Shown piece by piece: positions 22,272 through 31,531 of a DNA stretch of 31,659 nucleotides (its first letter is position 1; every line of letters begins with the position of its first letter). The stretch lies in NCBI RefSeq assembly GCF_040545425.1, contig NZ_JBEPLW010000031.1; one strand, written 5' to 3'. The translations under genes and the position numbers were made by a program. The DNA comes from Bhargavaea ullalensis (GTDB taxonomy: Bacteria > Bacillota > Bacilli > Bacillales_A > Planococcaceae). The notes beneath the pieces were generated by a model. That model worked only from the letters and a program-made list of their open reading frames with translations. It had not been told where the DNA came from and did not search any database.

Positions 22272-22301
22272 ATCATACACAATTTGGTCAATGAAGGTCA
22301 A
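22272..22301 (-). promoter_or_regulatory. clpP promoter
   Basis: On the reverse strand TTGACC (22301-22296), an 18-nt spacer and TATGAT (22277-22272) lie 72 bp before the clpP start. The -35 box is part of the CtsR repeat. Confidence 0.65.
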
Positions 22302-22302
22302 A
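22286..22302. promoter_or_regulatory. CtsR operator
   Basis: GGTCAATGAAGGTCAAA matches the CtsR heptad repeat GGTCAAA-NAN-GGTCAAA at all but one fixed position. It covers the clpP -35 box, so CtsR would block clpP until heat or other protein stress. The tRNA promoter at 22335-22363 is clear of it. Confidence 0.8.
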
Positions 22303-22334
22303 TAGGATGCCTGCCGGAAATATTGAAAACAGGG

Positions 22335-22363
22335 TTGCGCAATTCCGGGAAGCTGTGTATAAT
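22335..22363 (+). promoter_or_regulatory. tRNA-Arg promoter
   Basis: TTGCGC (22335-22340), an ideal 17-nt spacer and a perfect TATAAT (22358-22363) lie 35 bp before the tRNA. Confidence 0.75.
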
Positions 22364-22398
22364 AAAAAATGTCGTCCGGGATGGACGGTATAAAAACT

Positions 22399-22470
22399 GC
22401 CCTCGTGGTGCAACGGATAGCACGTAAGATTCCGGTTCTTAAGATGTGGGTTCGATTCCTGCCGAGGGCG
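22399..22470 (+). tRNA. tRNA-Arg (anticodon CCG)
   Basis: A complete 72-nt cloverleaf. The acceptor stem is GCCCTCG/CGAGGGC, the D stem GTGC/GCAC, and the anticodon stem TAAGA/TCTTA with loop TTCCGGT, so the anticodon is CCG, reading CGG. The T arm is GTGGG-TTCGATT-CCTGC with two wobble pairs. The discriminator is G and CCA is not encoded. It stands alone with its own promoter and terminator, in the same place as a single tRNA-Arg near clpP in B. subtilis. Confidence 0.95.
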
Positions 22471-22475
22471 CTGAC

Positions 22476-22518
22476 AAAGCCGTCATTGAGCGATTCATTC
22501 GCTTGATGGCGGCTTTTT
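22476..22518 (+). terminator. tRNA-Arg terminator
   Basis: AAAGCCGTCATTGAGCGA pairs with TCGCTTGATGGCGGCTTT with two mismatches around a short loop and ends in TTTTT. The remaining 176 bp to lemA hold no other feature I can support. Confidence 0.85.
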
Positions 22519-22694
22519 ATGATGGTTTGAGCCGGCCTGAACGCCGCCTGCTCTATCTTTTTCTCTTTCGCCGGGAACTTTTCCTTCCTTCGCCCGTAGA
22601 ATTGCTTAAGGTTGTTTCGCGGTAAGTCGGTTCAGGGTATTGGTCATTATGCCGAAAAAACGACTTGAATTGTGGATGGAGAGGGGAAGATCAT

Positions 22695-23273
22695 ATGAAG
22701 AGAATGTTCGGGCCGATCGCGATCATCATCGGGATCCTCGTGATCCTGGCCATCATGCTCGTGCCGAAGTACAATACGTTCGTCGGGCTTGAAGAAGATG
22801 TGGATCAATCATACAGCCAGATCGAGAACCAGCTGCAGCGCAGGGTTGATCTCATTCCAAACCTGGTCGAAACAGTGAAAGGCTTTGCCAAGCATGAGGA
22901 AAAGGTGCTCGGTGACATTGCCGATGCCCGCTCGCGTCTTGCAGGCGCCAACACGCCGGAAGAACAGGCGACCGCCAACGATGAACTGAGTGGCGCGCTC
23001 AGCCGATTGCTTGTCGTCGTTGAAAATTATCCGGAACTGAAGGCGGACGCCAACTTCCGCCAGCTGATGGATGAACTGGCCGGAACCGAAAACCGGATCA
23101 GTGTCGCACGGATGGATTACAACGACACTGTTTCACAATATAACCGCAACGTCCGCCGATTCCCGGGCAGTCTCGTCGCCGGCATCTTTGGTTTTGATGA
23201 GAAAGAATACTTCAAGGCGGCAGCCGGTGCCCAAGAAGTGCCGAAAGTCGACTTCGGGGAGTACGGTGACTGA
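22695..23273 (+). CDS. lemA: LemA family protein
   Basis: A 192-residue LemA protein: one N-terminal membrane helix (about 6-25, IAIIIGILVILAIMLVPKYN) followed by a long helical bundle on the outer side. The family core NQLQRRVDLIPNLVETVKGFAKHEEKVLGDIADAR (about 46-80) is intact, as are VVVENYPELKADANF and ENRISVARMDYNDTVSQYNR. The start at 22695 follows GAGGGGAAG. The function is unknown; LemA is usually paired with a TPM-domain protein, as here, where stop and start codons overlap (TGATG). Confidence 0.93.
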   Translation: MKRMFGPIAIIIGILVILAIMLVPKYNTFVGLEEDVDQSYSQIENQLQRRVDLIPNLVETVKGFAKHEEKVLGDIADARSRLAGANTPEEQATANDELSGALSRLLVVVENYPELKADANFRQLMDELAGTENRISVARMDYNDTVSQYNRNVRRFPGSLVAGIFGFDEKEYFKAAAGAQEVPKVDFGEYGD

Positions 23274-24094
23274 TGAAACGGCTGTGCCGGTCCCTTCTGC
23301 TCGTCTTGCTGTTGTATGTGCCGGCGGCCGTCCATGCGGCTGAGCCGGACATACCGGATCAGATCGGGCATGACTATATTCAGGATCACGCCGGAATCCT
23401 GAGTCCGGATCAAAAAGCAGAATTGGAACAGCTTGCTTCCCGGCTCGACCGGGGAACGGGGGCCCAGTTTATCGTACTCACCGTGCCGTTTGCCATTGAA
23501 ATTCCGGACCAATACGCAGTCCAGGCACTCAGAAAGTACAGGGTGGGGCAGGCATCGGAAAATAACGGCGTTTTGCTGTTGGTGTCGACCGTGAAAAACA
23601 GCATGAATAAAAGAGCTTTTGAGATTACTACCGGGTATGGACTCGAAGGGGCGCTCCCCGACGGCAAGTTGGGAAGAATCATTGATGAATACGGAATTCC
23701 GTATTTAAGCAATGAGGAGCCGGATCAAGCCATTCTGGCAGTATACAAGACGGTCTATAACGAAATCGCCAAAGAATACAACTGGGACGGATCCGTCGAT
23801 CAGCCGGTAGAACCCGAAAGCAGTGATGGCGGGGGATGGCCATTCGGCCCGTTCGTCACCATCATCATCATCTACATCCTCTTTAAGATCTTCTTCGGAG
23901 GCGGAGGCGGGGGCGGAGGCGGTCCTCGAGGCCGCCGCCGCGGACCGGTTGTCTTCTTCCCGGGATCCTTCGGCGGAGGCGGCGGAGGATTCGGAGGTGG
24001 AGGCGGCTTTGGCGGCTTCGGAGGCGGCGGAGGCGGAGGCTTCACCGGCGGGGGCGGCTCAGGCGGGGGCGGAGGTGCCGGCCGCGGCTGGTGA
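23273..24094 (+). CDS. TPM-domain membrane protein with glycine-rich tail (YgcG-like)
   Basis: A 273-residue protein: signal peptide 1-22 (KRLCRSLLLVLLLYVPAAVHA), an external TPM domain (about 35-175: YIQDHAGILSPDQKAELEQLA, NNGVLLLVSTVKN, GYGLEGALPDGKLGRIIDEY), one membrane helix (about 195-210, VTIIIIYILFKIFF) and a 60-residue tail that is mostly glycine with a basic RGRRRG knot. TPM domains of some relatives have phosphatase activity; others act in protein quality control in thylakoids. The Gly tail is typical of YgcG proteins. It is translationally coupled to lemA, and the pair probably works together at the membrane. Confidence 0.88.
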   Translation: MKRLCRSLLLVLLLYVPAAVHAAEPDIPDQIGHDYIQDHAGILSPDQKAELEQLASRLDRGTGAQFIVLTVPFAIEIPDQYAVQALRKYRVGQASENNGVLLLVSTVKNSMNKRAFEITTGYGLEGALPDGKLGRIIDEYGIPYLSNEEPDQAILAVYKTVYNEIAKEYNWDGSVDQPVEPESSDGGGWPFGPFVTIIIIYILFKIFFGGGGGGGGGPRGRRRGPVVFFPGSFGGGGGGFGGGGGFGGFGGGGGGGFTGGGGSGGGGGAGRGW

Positions 24095-24137
24095 GCTCGT
24101 CCGATACCCCGGCAATGCCAGAAAGGAATGACGCCAT

Positions 24138-24368
24138 TTGAACGTGAAGCTCTATGTCCGGGAAGATTGCCCGCTTTGCGACGAAGCGCTTTTGAATCTC
24201 CGCCTCGTCGCGGAGGATCTCCCGGTTGAAGCCGAGATCATCGACATCGAGTCGGATGACCGGCTTCATGAAAAATATATGCTGATGATTCCGGTGCTGG
24301 AGAAGGAAGGGGAAGTCCTCCTGTACGGCGGCATCGGTTATGTGGACCTTTTGGACGCGCTCTCGTAG
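24138..24368 (+). CDS. Small glutaredoxin-like protein
   Basis: A 76-residue thioredoxin-fold protein with a CPLC redox pair at residues 11-14 (VREDCPLCDEALLNL) and a MIPVLEKEGEVLLYGGI segment with the cis-proline typical of glutaredoxins. It belongs to the short DUF836-type glutaredoxins and starts with TTG at 24138 after AAAGGAATG. Its partner is unknown, and the usual glutathione-binding TVP motif is MIP here, so it may use bacillithiol or another thiol. It lies 43 bp after the TPM gene; its stop codon is in the loop of the terminator at 24354-24383. Confidence 0.78.
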   Translation: MNVKLYVREDCPLCDEALLNLRLVAEDLPVEAEIIDIESDDRLHEKYMLMIPVLEKEGEVLLYGGIGYVDLLDALS

Positions 24369-24383
24369 CGCGTCCATTTTTTA
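24354..24383 (+). terminator. Terminator at the end of the glutaredoxin gene
   Basis: A perfect 9-bp stem, GGACGCGCT (24354-24362) with AGCGCGTCC (24368-24376), is followed by ATTTTTT. It overlaps the stop codon and separates this unit from the cggR promoter. Confidence 0.9.
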
Positions 24384-24443
24384 TGGGCTGATTTTCACGC
24401 CGGGCAGGGCATACTCATAGTCTGGTCCTTTTTTTCTGATTGT

Positions 24444-24472
24444 TTGATTTTACCGGCAGGGTGGAATACAAT
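24444..24472 (+). promoter_or_regulatory. cggR-gapA operon promoter
   Basis: TTGATT (24444-24449), a 17-nt spacer and TACAAT (24467-24472) put the start near 24479, three bases before the CggR operator. Confidence 0.7.
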
Positions 24473-24481
24473 AAAGACAAC

Positions 24482-24517
24482 CGGGACACAAATTTAAACA
24501 CTGGGACTAATGTTGTC
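24482..24517 (+). promoter_or_regulatory. CggR operator
   Basis: Two direct half-operators follow the B. subtilis spacing CGGGAC-N6-TGTC-N4-CGGGAC-N6-TGTC exactly. Here the first is CGGGAC (24482) with TTAA (24494), and the second TGGGAC (24502) with TGTC (24514). It sits just after the transcription start, so CggR would act as a roadblock. The first half is the weaker match. Confidence 0.75.
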
Positions 24518-24536
24518 CCGATGGGAGGAGAGTCGG

Positions 24537-25574
24537 ATGGATGAATTGACGGCTGCCCAGCGGCGGCTGTTGCCGGAGATCACCTCGATGCTTGAATCCC
24601 GTTACCGCGTTCTGCACTCGATTCAGCGGGAAGGGCCGGTCGGAAGGCGCGCGCTCGTTGGACTGCTCGGGATGACAGAGCGTGAAGTCCGCGCAGAGTG
24701 CGACAAGCTCCGGAGCCAGGGGCTGATCCGGGCCGAGCCGGCGGGCATGGAAGCGACCGCGGACGGATCGGATGTGCTCCGGCTGCTCCGGCCGATGCTG
24801 AAAGAATGGACGGGGCTTGAAGACCTGGGGAGTGACCTCGCCCGGATTTTGGGTATACAGGAAGTGAAAGTTGTCGCGTCCTCAGGTGACGGGGACGGGG
24901 AGCGGATCAAAGACCGCATGGCGAGGGAATCGGCAGAGTTTCTCGCGGAAAGGCTGCCCGTGGGAGCAACGGTTGCCGTCACGGGCGGAAGCACGGTCGC
25001 CCGCATTGCGGAATACGCGGATTTATGCAGAGGCAAGAAGCCGCGGTTCATCGCAGCGAGAGGCGGGACATCGGGAGAAGCGAAAACGCAGGCCAATATG
25101 ATTGCGGCTGCGCTTGCCGCCGGTTCGGATGGCGGTTGGACGCCGTTTCATCTGCCCGAGTCACTCGGCGAAGCTTCCTACAGGACGCTGCTTGAAGAGC
25201 CGTATGTCCGGGAAGCCATAGAACTGTATGACGAAGCGGACTGTGTGATCCACGGCATCGGCAATGCGCTGGAAATCGCCGGAAGAAGAGGGACAGGGTC
25301 AGCAGAGCTCGAATCGCTCATTGAAAACGGCGCCGTTGCAGAAGCGTTCGGATACTATCTGGATGCGGACGGCAGGGAAGTCGGACGCATCCTGACGATC
25401 GGCATCCGGCGTGAGCAGCTCGGACGGGTGCCGCTTCCGGTCGCTGTGACGGGCGGCAAGGACAAGGCGGCCGCCATCCTGGCTTATATGAAACAGGCTC
25501 CGCCGGCGACCGTGCTCGTGACGGACGAAGCGGCTGCCGAAGAAATGATCCGGCTGAACGGCTTGAAGAATTGA
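24537..25574 (+). CDS. cggR: Central glycolytic genes regulator CggR
   Basis: A 345-residue SorC-family repressor. The start at 24537 follows GGGAGGAG. The N-terminal winged helix (about 27-75, GPVGRRALVGLLGMTEREVRAECDKLRSQGLIR) binds the operator 20 bp upstream; the C-terminal domain is a sugar-isomerase-like sensor with GGSTVARIAEY (about 148-158) and GGTSGEAKTQANMIA. Fructose-1,6-bisphosphate releases CggR from DNA in B. subtilis. It is the first gene of the operon and represses its own transcription along with gapA, pgk, tpiA, gpmI and eno. Confidence 0.94.
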   Translation: MDELTAAQRRLLPEITSMLESRYRVLHSIQREGPVGRRALVGLLGMTEREVRAECDKLRSQGLIRAEPAGMEATADGSDVLRLLRPMLKEWTGLEDLGSDLARILGIQEVKVVASSGDGDGERIKDRMARESAEFLAERLPVGATVAVTGGSTVARIAEYADLCRGKKPRFIAARGGTSGEAKTQANMIAAALAAGSDGGWTPFHLPESLGEASYRTLLEEPYVREAIELYDEADCVIHGIGNALEIAGRRGTGSAELESLIENGAVAEAFGYYLDADGREVGRILTIGIRREQLGRVPLPVAVTGGKDKAAAILAYMKQAPPATVLVTDEAAAEEMIRLNGLKN

Positions 25575-25630
25575 TGTTGGACGTCTGGAAATGATGAGAA
25601 GGATATTATAAAATCCGGGAGGAATAAAAC

Positions 25631-26638
25631 ATGGCAATGAAAGTGGCTATCAACGGTTTTGGACGAATTGGACGGGTTGTGTTCCGCCAGGCTTGGGACA
25701 ACCCGGAACTTGACATTGTTGCGGTGAACGACCTGACGGACTCCGCCATGCTCGCGCATCTTCTGAAGTATGACTCGGTCCACGGAACATTCGGACCGGA
25801 AGTCACGCACGATGAAGAAAGCATCATTGTAGACGGGAAGAAAATCCGCGTGTTCGCCGAAAAAGATCCGGCCGCCCTTCCGTGGGGCGATCTCGGCATC
25901 GATGTCGTGCTTGAATCGACAGGTGTGTTCCGCTCGAAAGAGAAGGCGGGCCTTCACCTCGAGGCGGGCGCCAAGAAAGTGCTGCTGTCCGCACCGGGCA
26001 AAGGCGACATCAAGACACTCGTCATGGGCATCAATGAAAACGACTATGATCCGCAGGCTGATGACGTCGTCTCGAATGCCTCGTGCACGACGAACTGCCT
26101 GGCTCCGATTGCAAAAGTTCTCCAGGAAAAGTTCGGCATCCGCAAAGGCCTGATGACGACGATCCACTCGTATACCAATGATCAGCGGATCCTCGACCTG
26201 CCGCATGAAGATTACCGGCGTGCGCGCGCGGCGGCCCAGTCGATGATTCCGACGACGACGGGCGCAGCGACGGCCGTGACGAAAGTTCTGCCCGCCCTCA
26301 AAGGCAAGCTTGACGGGATGGCAGTCCGTGTGCCGACGCCGAACGTCTCCCTCGTCGACCTGACCGCGGAACTGGACGGCCCGGCAACCGTCGAAGAAGT
26401 GAATGCCGCCCTTAAGGAAGCGGCCGAAGGAGACTTGAAGGGACTTCTTTTCGTCTCCGATCTCCCGCTCGTTTCGCGTGACTATAACGGCAGCACGGCC
26501 TCTTCCACGGTGGATGCCCTTTCGACGATGTCGATCGGGGACAACCTGGTGAAAGTGATCAGCTGGTATGACAACGAAAGCGGCTATTCCGCACGGTGCA
26601 TCGACCTGATGCTTCATATGCAGCAGGCAGGAATCTGA
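25631..26638 (+). CDS. gapA: Glyceraldehyde-3-phosphate dehydrogenase (glycolytic, NAD)
   Basis: A 335-residue GAPDH that oxidises glyceraldehyde-3-phosphate to 1,3-bisphosphoglycerate. The NAD-binding GFGRIG is at 9-14; the catalytic pair is C152 (SNASCTTNC) and H179 (TTIHSYTNDQ). VNDLTD with aspartate after the second strand favours NAD over NADP, and its place after cggR marks the glycolytic rather than the gluconeogenic (GapB) form. The ribosome site is GGGAGGAA. A -10-like box and a hairpin lie between it and pgk, so later genes may be expressed at a different level. Confidence 0.97.
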   Translation: MAMKVAINGFGRIGRVVFRQAWDNPELDIVAVNDLTDSAMLAHLLKYDSVHGTFGPEVTHDEESIIVDGKKIRVFAEKDPAALPWGDLGIDVVLESTGVFRSKEKAGLHLEAGAKKVLLSAPGKGDIKTLVMGINENDYDPQADDVVSNASCTTNCLAPIAKVLQEKFGIRKGLMTTIHSYTNDQRILDLPHEDYRRARAAAQSMIPTTTGAATAVTKVLPALKGKLDGMAVRVPTPNVSLVDLTAELDGPATVEEVNAALKEAAEGDLKGLLFVSDLPLVSRDYNGSTASSTVDALSTMSIGDNLVKVISWYDNESGYSARCIDLMLHMQQAGI

Positions 26639-26661
26639 TAGCCTTCCCCTGCGGAAACCTC

Positions 26662-26708
26662 TATAATGGAATGGGACAAGGAACGGGGGTCCCGTTCCTT
26701 TTATTTAT
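26662..26708 (+). promoter_or_regulatory. TATAAT box and hairpin between gapA and pgk
   Basis: A perfect TATAAT (26662-26667) has no convincing -35. Ten bases later a perfect 10-bp stem, AAGGAACGGG (26678-26687) with CCCGTTCCTT (26691-26700), is followed by TTATTTAT. It looks like a partial terminator or a 3' stabiliser of gapA mRNA rather than a full stop, since the operon continues. Confidence 0.5.
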
Positions 26709-26725
26709 ATACGGGAGGTCTTTTC

Positions 26726-27910
26726 ATGATCCGGAAAAAATCCATCAATGATGTGGATGTCCGCGGCAAGCGCGTGTTCTGCCGCGTGGACTTCAATGTT
26801 CCCCAGGAGGGCGGGCAGATCACGGACGATACCCGCATCCGCGCAGCGCTTCCGACTGTCCGAAAGCTGTCGGAAGACGGTGCCCAGGTGATCCTTGCCA
26901 GCCACCTCGGCCGGCCGAAAGGGAAAGTGAATGAAGAGATGCGCATGACGGCTGTCGGACAGCGGCTTTCGGAGCTGCTCGGGCGTGAGGTGACGACGCT
27001 TCGGAAGTCTGTGGGACCGGAAGTCGAGCAGGCGGTCGGCGGCATGAAAAACGGCGACGTCATCCTGCTTGAGAACGTCCGCTTCCATGAAGGGGAAGAG
27101 AAGAACGACCCCGGACTCGCAAAGCAATTCGCCGCGCTTGCCGATCTTTATGTGAATGATGCGTTCGGCGCGGCACACCGGGCGCACGCCTCGACGGCAG
27201 GGATTGCGGATCATCTGCCGGCGGTTTCCGGTTTGCTGATGGAAAAGGAGCTGGACGTGCTCGGCAAGGCGCTTGCCGATCCGGAGCGGCCGTTCACGGC
27301 AATCATCGGCGGCGCGAAGGTGAAGGACAAGATCGGTGTGATTGACTTCCTTCTCGAAAAAGTGGACCATCTGCTTCTCGGGGGCGGTCTTTCCTATACG
27401 TTCTCGAGGGCGCAGGGCCATGACACGGGCAACTCGCTCGTCGAAGAAGACAAGGTGGACTTGGCCAGGTCGTTCATCGAGAAAGCGAAGGAAAAAGGAG
27501 TCGAGCTTCATCTTCCGGTGGATGCGGTCGTCGCTTCTGAATTCAGCGCGGACGCGGAAACGAAGGTCGTTTCGATTGATTCGATCCCGGCAGGGTGGAT
27601 GGGGCTCGACATCGGACCCCAAACGGCCGAAGAATATGCAGACGTCATCGGGAGATCGAAGACCATTCTTTGGAACGGACCGATGGGCGTCTTTGAGATG
27701 GACGCCTTTGCGGACGGAACGCGGAAAGTCGCAGAAGCATCAGCGGAGACGGACGGTTATACGATCATCGGCGGAGGCGACTCTGCGGCTGCGGTCGAAA
27801 AGTTCGGTCTCTCAGAACAGATGGACCACATTTCAACAGGCGGCGGCGCTTCCCTTGAGTTCATGGAAGGGAAAGATCTGCCCGGAGTTTCAGCGCTCGA
27901 CGACAAGTAA
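26726..27910 (+). CDS. pgk: Phosphoglycerate kinase
   Basis: A 394-residue cytoplasmic kinase that makes ATP from 1,3-bisphosphoglycerate. The start at 26726 follows GGGAGGTC; an upstream in-frame ATG lies before the hairpin and is rejected. Family motifs: RVDFNVP (20-26), SHLGRPKG (59-66), LLENVRFHEGEE, NDAFGAAHRAHAS, GGAKVKDKI in the hinge, and the nucleotide-binding GGGDSAAA near residue 350. It lies 18 bp before tpiA. Confidence 0.97.
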   Translation: MIRKKSINDVDVRGKRVFCRVDFNVPQEGGQITDDTRIRAALPTVRKLSEDGAQVILASHLGRPKGKVNEEMRMTAVGQRLSELLGREVTTLRKSVGPEVEQAVGGMKNGDVILLENVRFHEGEEKNDPGLAKQFAALADLYVNDAFGAAHRAHASTAGIADHLPAVSGLLMEKELDVLGKALADPERPFTAIIGGAKVKDKIGVIDFLLEKVDHLLLGGGLSYTFSRAQGHDTGNSLVEEDKVDLARSFIEKAKEKGVELHLPVDAVVASEFSADAETKVVSIDSIPAGWMGLDIGPQTAEEYADVIGRSKTILWNGPMGVFEMDAFADGTRKVAEASAETDGYTIIGGGDSAAAVEKFGLSEQMDHISTGGGASLEFMEGKDLPGVSALDDK

Positions 27911-27928
27911 TTGACGGAGGGATTCAAC

Positions 27929-28682
<754 letters not shown>

Positions 28683-28690
<8 letters not shown>

Positions 28691-30215
28691 ACGTCCTGCC
28701 GCACTCATTATCCTGGACGGGTTCGGAAAACGGGATGAGACGTTCGGCAACGCGGTCGCCCAGGCGAGGAAGCCGAACTTTGACCGCTATTTCGCCCATT
28801 ATCCGCATGCCTTCCTGCAGGCGAGCGGGGAGGCGGTCGGCCTTCCTGAAGGCCAGATGGGCAATTCCGAAGTTGGCCATACGAACATCGGAGCGGGACG
28901 GATCGTTTATCAGAGCCTGACAAGGATCAACAAATCGATCCGTGAAGGAGATTTCTTCGAAAATCCCGCCTTGCTGGACGCGGTTCGCCGTGCGAAGGAT
29001 TCCGGAAAGTCGCTTCATCTGATGGGCCTGCTGTCGGACGGCGGCGTCCACAGCCATATCGATCACCTGTTTGCACTGATTGATCTGGCCGCGCGCCATG
29101 GCCTTGAGAATGTGTTTGTCCATGCGTTCCTTGACGGTCGTGATGTCGGGCCGAAGACGGCGCTCGGCTATATCGAGGAACTCGAGCAGCACATGAAGGA
29201 CGCCGGCACCGGACGGATCGCTTCTGTGAGCGGCCGTTATTACGCAATGGACCGCGACCGCAGATGGGACCGGGAAAAGCTCGCCTATGATGCGATCACG
29301 GACGGCACCGGCGCTCAGGCCGCCACGGCGACCGCAGGAGTCCGGGAAGCGTATGAAAGAGGAGAAACCGACGAGTTCGTCATCCCGTTTGTCATCGCGG
29401 ACAATGGGGTGCCGGAAGCGACGGTCAACGACGGCGACTCCGTGATTTTCTTCAACTTCCGTCCTGACCGGGCCATCCAGTTGACGTCTGCGTTCGTATC
29501 GGATCACTTCAGCGGGTTCGGCACGACTTACCGCCGGCCGCTCGACCTGACATTCGTCACCTTCACGCAGTACAGCGATGAGTTCGTCGGACTGGCGGAA
29601 ATCGTCTTTCCGAACGTGAACCTGACCAACACCGTCGGGGAAGTGATCTCGCACGCCGGACTCCGGCAGCTGCGGATTGCAGAAACCGAGAAGTACCCGC
29701 ATGTGACGTTCTTCATGAGCGGCGGCCGGGAGGAAGTGTTTGAAGGCGAGGAGCGGATCCTGATCAATTCGCCGAAGGTGGCGACCTATGATCTGAAGCC
29801 GGAGATGAGCGCCTATGAAGTGACGGATGCACTCGTCGACGTCATCAACCAGGACGGGACGGACGCCATCATCCTGAACTTCGCCAATCCGGACATGGTC
29901 GGCCACAGCGGCCGGCTGGAGCCGACGATCCAGGCGGTCGAAGCGGTCGATGAATGTCTTGGACGCGTGGTCGAAGCCCTGCTCGCGAAAGGCGGGGCGG
30001 CGATCATCACCGCCGATCACGGCAACGCCGACGAAGTGCTCACGCCGGAAGGCAAGCCGATGACCGCCCACACGGTGAATCCCGTGCCGGTCATCGTGAC
30101 CGCGGAAGGCGTGACGATGAGAGAAGACGGCATTCTTGCCGACCTTGCGCCGACACTGCTGAAGCTGCTCGGCGTGCAGCAGCCGCCCGAAATGACGGGC
30201 AAGCCTTTATTCTAA
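28683..30215 (+). CDS. gpmI: 2,3-bisphosphoglycerate-independent phosphoglycerate mutase
   Basis: A 510-residue manganese enzyme that turns 3-phosphoglycerate into 2-phosphoglycerate by way of a phosphoserine. D12 (LDGFG) and the phosphorylated S62 (GNSEVGHTNIGAGR) are in place, and the second metal site shows as NPDMVGHSG and ADHGNAD near the C-terminus. In Bacillus this mutase is pH- and Mn-sensitive and is shut down in forespores, which fits a spore-former. The start at 28683 lies inside tpiA with GGAGGTGG upstream. Confidence 0.97.
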
Positions 30216-30235
30216 AAAACAGGGAGCGTGTAGTC

Positions 30236-31531
30236 ATGCCTATCATCACCCATATCCAAGCCCGCGAAGTTCTTGATTCCCGCGGCAATCCGACAGTTGA
30301 AGTGGAAGTGTTCACAGAAAGCGGCGCGTACGGACATGCCATCGTGCCGTCCGGCGCCTCGACGGGCGAATATGAAGCGGTGGAACTCCGCGACGGGGAC
30401 TCGTCCCGCTACAACGGCAAGGGCGTCCTCAAAGCCGTCGATCATGTCAATGAACTGATCGCCGACGAACTCGTCGACAATTACTCGGTCCTCGACCAGG
30501 TATCGGTCGACAAGGCGCTCATCGAACTCGACGGAACGGAAAACAAAGGCAAGCTCGGCGCCAATGCCATCCTCGGCGTCTCGATGGCCGTTGCGCATGC
30601 CGGCGCGGATTATCTGGACATCCCGCTTTATCAATATCTCGGTGGCGTGAACGCAAAGACGCTTCCGGTTCCGATGATGAACATTCTGAACGGCGGAGAG
30701 CATGCGGACAACAACGTGGACATCCAGGAATTCATGGTCATGCCGGTCGGCGCGGAAACATTCCGCCAGGCGCTCCGGATGGGTGCGGAAGTGTTCCACT
30801 CCCTGAAATCCGTGCTGAAGGAGAAGGGCCTTGCGACTGCGGTCGGCGACGAAGGCGGCTTTGCCCCGAACCTCGGCTCGAACGAAGAGGCCCTCTCGAC
30901 AATCATGGAAGCCATCGAAAAAGCGGGCTACAAGCCGGGTGAAGACCTGGTCCTTGCAATGGACGTCGCGTCTTCCGAGTTCTACGACAAGGAATCGGGC
31001 AAGTACAACCTGTCCGGAGAAGGCGTCAGCCGCACATCCGAGGAAATGGTGTCCTGGTATGAAGAACTTTGCTCAAAGTACCCGATCATCTCGATCGAGG
31101 ACGGCCTTGACGAAAATGACTGGGAAGGCCACCGCCTGCTCACGGAGCGTCTCGGCAAGAGCGTCCAGCTTGTCGGCGATGATCTGTTTGTGACAAACAC
31201 GAAAAAACTCGAACGCGGCATTTCCGAAGGCGTCGGCAACTCGATCCTCGTGAAGGTCAACCAGATCGGCACGCTCACCGAAACGTTCGATGCGATCGAA
31301 ATGGCAAAGCGTGCCGGCTACACGGCGGTCATCTCGCACCGTTCGGGCGAGTCCGAAGACGTGACGATCGCCGACATCGCGGTCGCCGTCAACGCCGGCC
31401 AGATCAAAACCGGCGCCCCTTCGCGCACGGATCGCGTGGCGAAATACAACCAGCTGCTCCGCATCGAGGACCAGCTCGGCGACACGTCCGAGTACCCGGG
31501 ACGCCGCGCATTCTACAATCTGAATAAATAA
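30236..31531 (+). CDS. eno: Enolase
   Basis: A 431-residue enolase that makes phosphoenolpyruvate from 2-phosphoglycerate, usually at the cytoplasmic face and also in the RNA degradosome. The start at 30236 follows AGGGAGCG. Motifs: ITHIQAREVLDSRGNPTVEVE (4-24), the SGASTGEYEA loop, GDEGGFAPNL, VGDDLFVTN, the catalytic lysine in LVKVNQIGTLTE, and the signature SHRSGESEDVTIADIAVA. It is the last gene of the operon; the hairpin after it has no T run, so the operon end is unclear. Confidence 0.98.
   Translation: MPIITHIQAREVLDSRGNPTVEVEVFTESGAYGHAIVPSGASTGEYEAVELRDGDSSRYNGKGVLKAVDHVNELIADELVDNYSVLDQVSVDKALIELDGTENKGKLGANAILGVSMAVAHAGADYLDIPLYQYLGGVNAKTLPVPMMNILNGGEHADNNVDIQEFMVMPVGAETFRQALRMGAEVFHSLKSVLKEKGLATAVGDEGGFAPNLGSNEEALSTIMEAIEKAGYKPGEDLVLAMDVASSEFYDKESGKYNLSGEGVSRTSEEMVSWYEELCSKYPIISIEDGLDENDWEGHRLLTERLGKSVQLVGDDLFVTNTKKLERGISEGVGNSILVKVNQIGTLTETFDAIEMAKRAGYTAVISHRSGESEDVTIADIAVAVNAGQIKTGAPSRTDRVAKYNQLLRIEDQLGDTSEYPGRRAFYNLNK

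Noticed and set aside
22399..22470. tRNA-Arg as an occupied integration site
   Set aside because: No integrase, direct repeat of the tRNA 3' end or foreign gene follows; the next genes are the core lemA pair.
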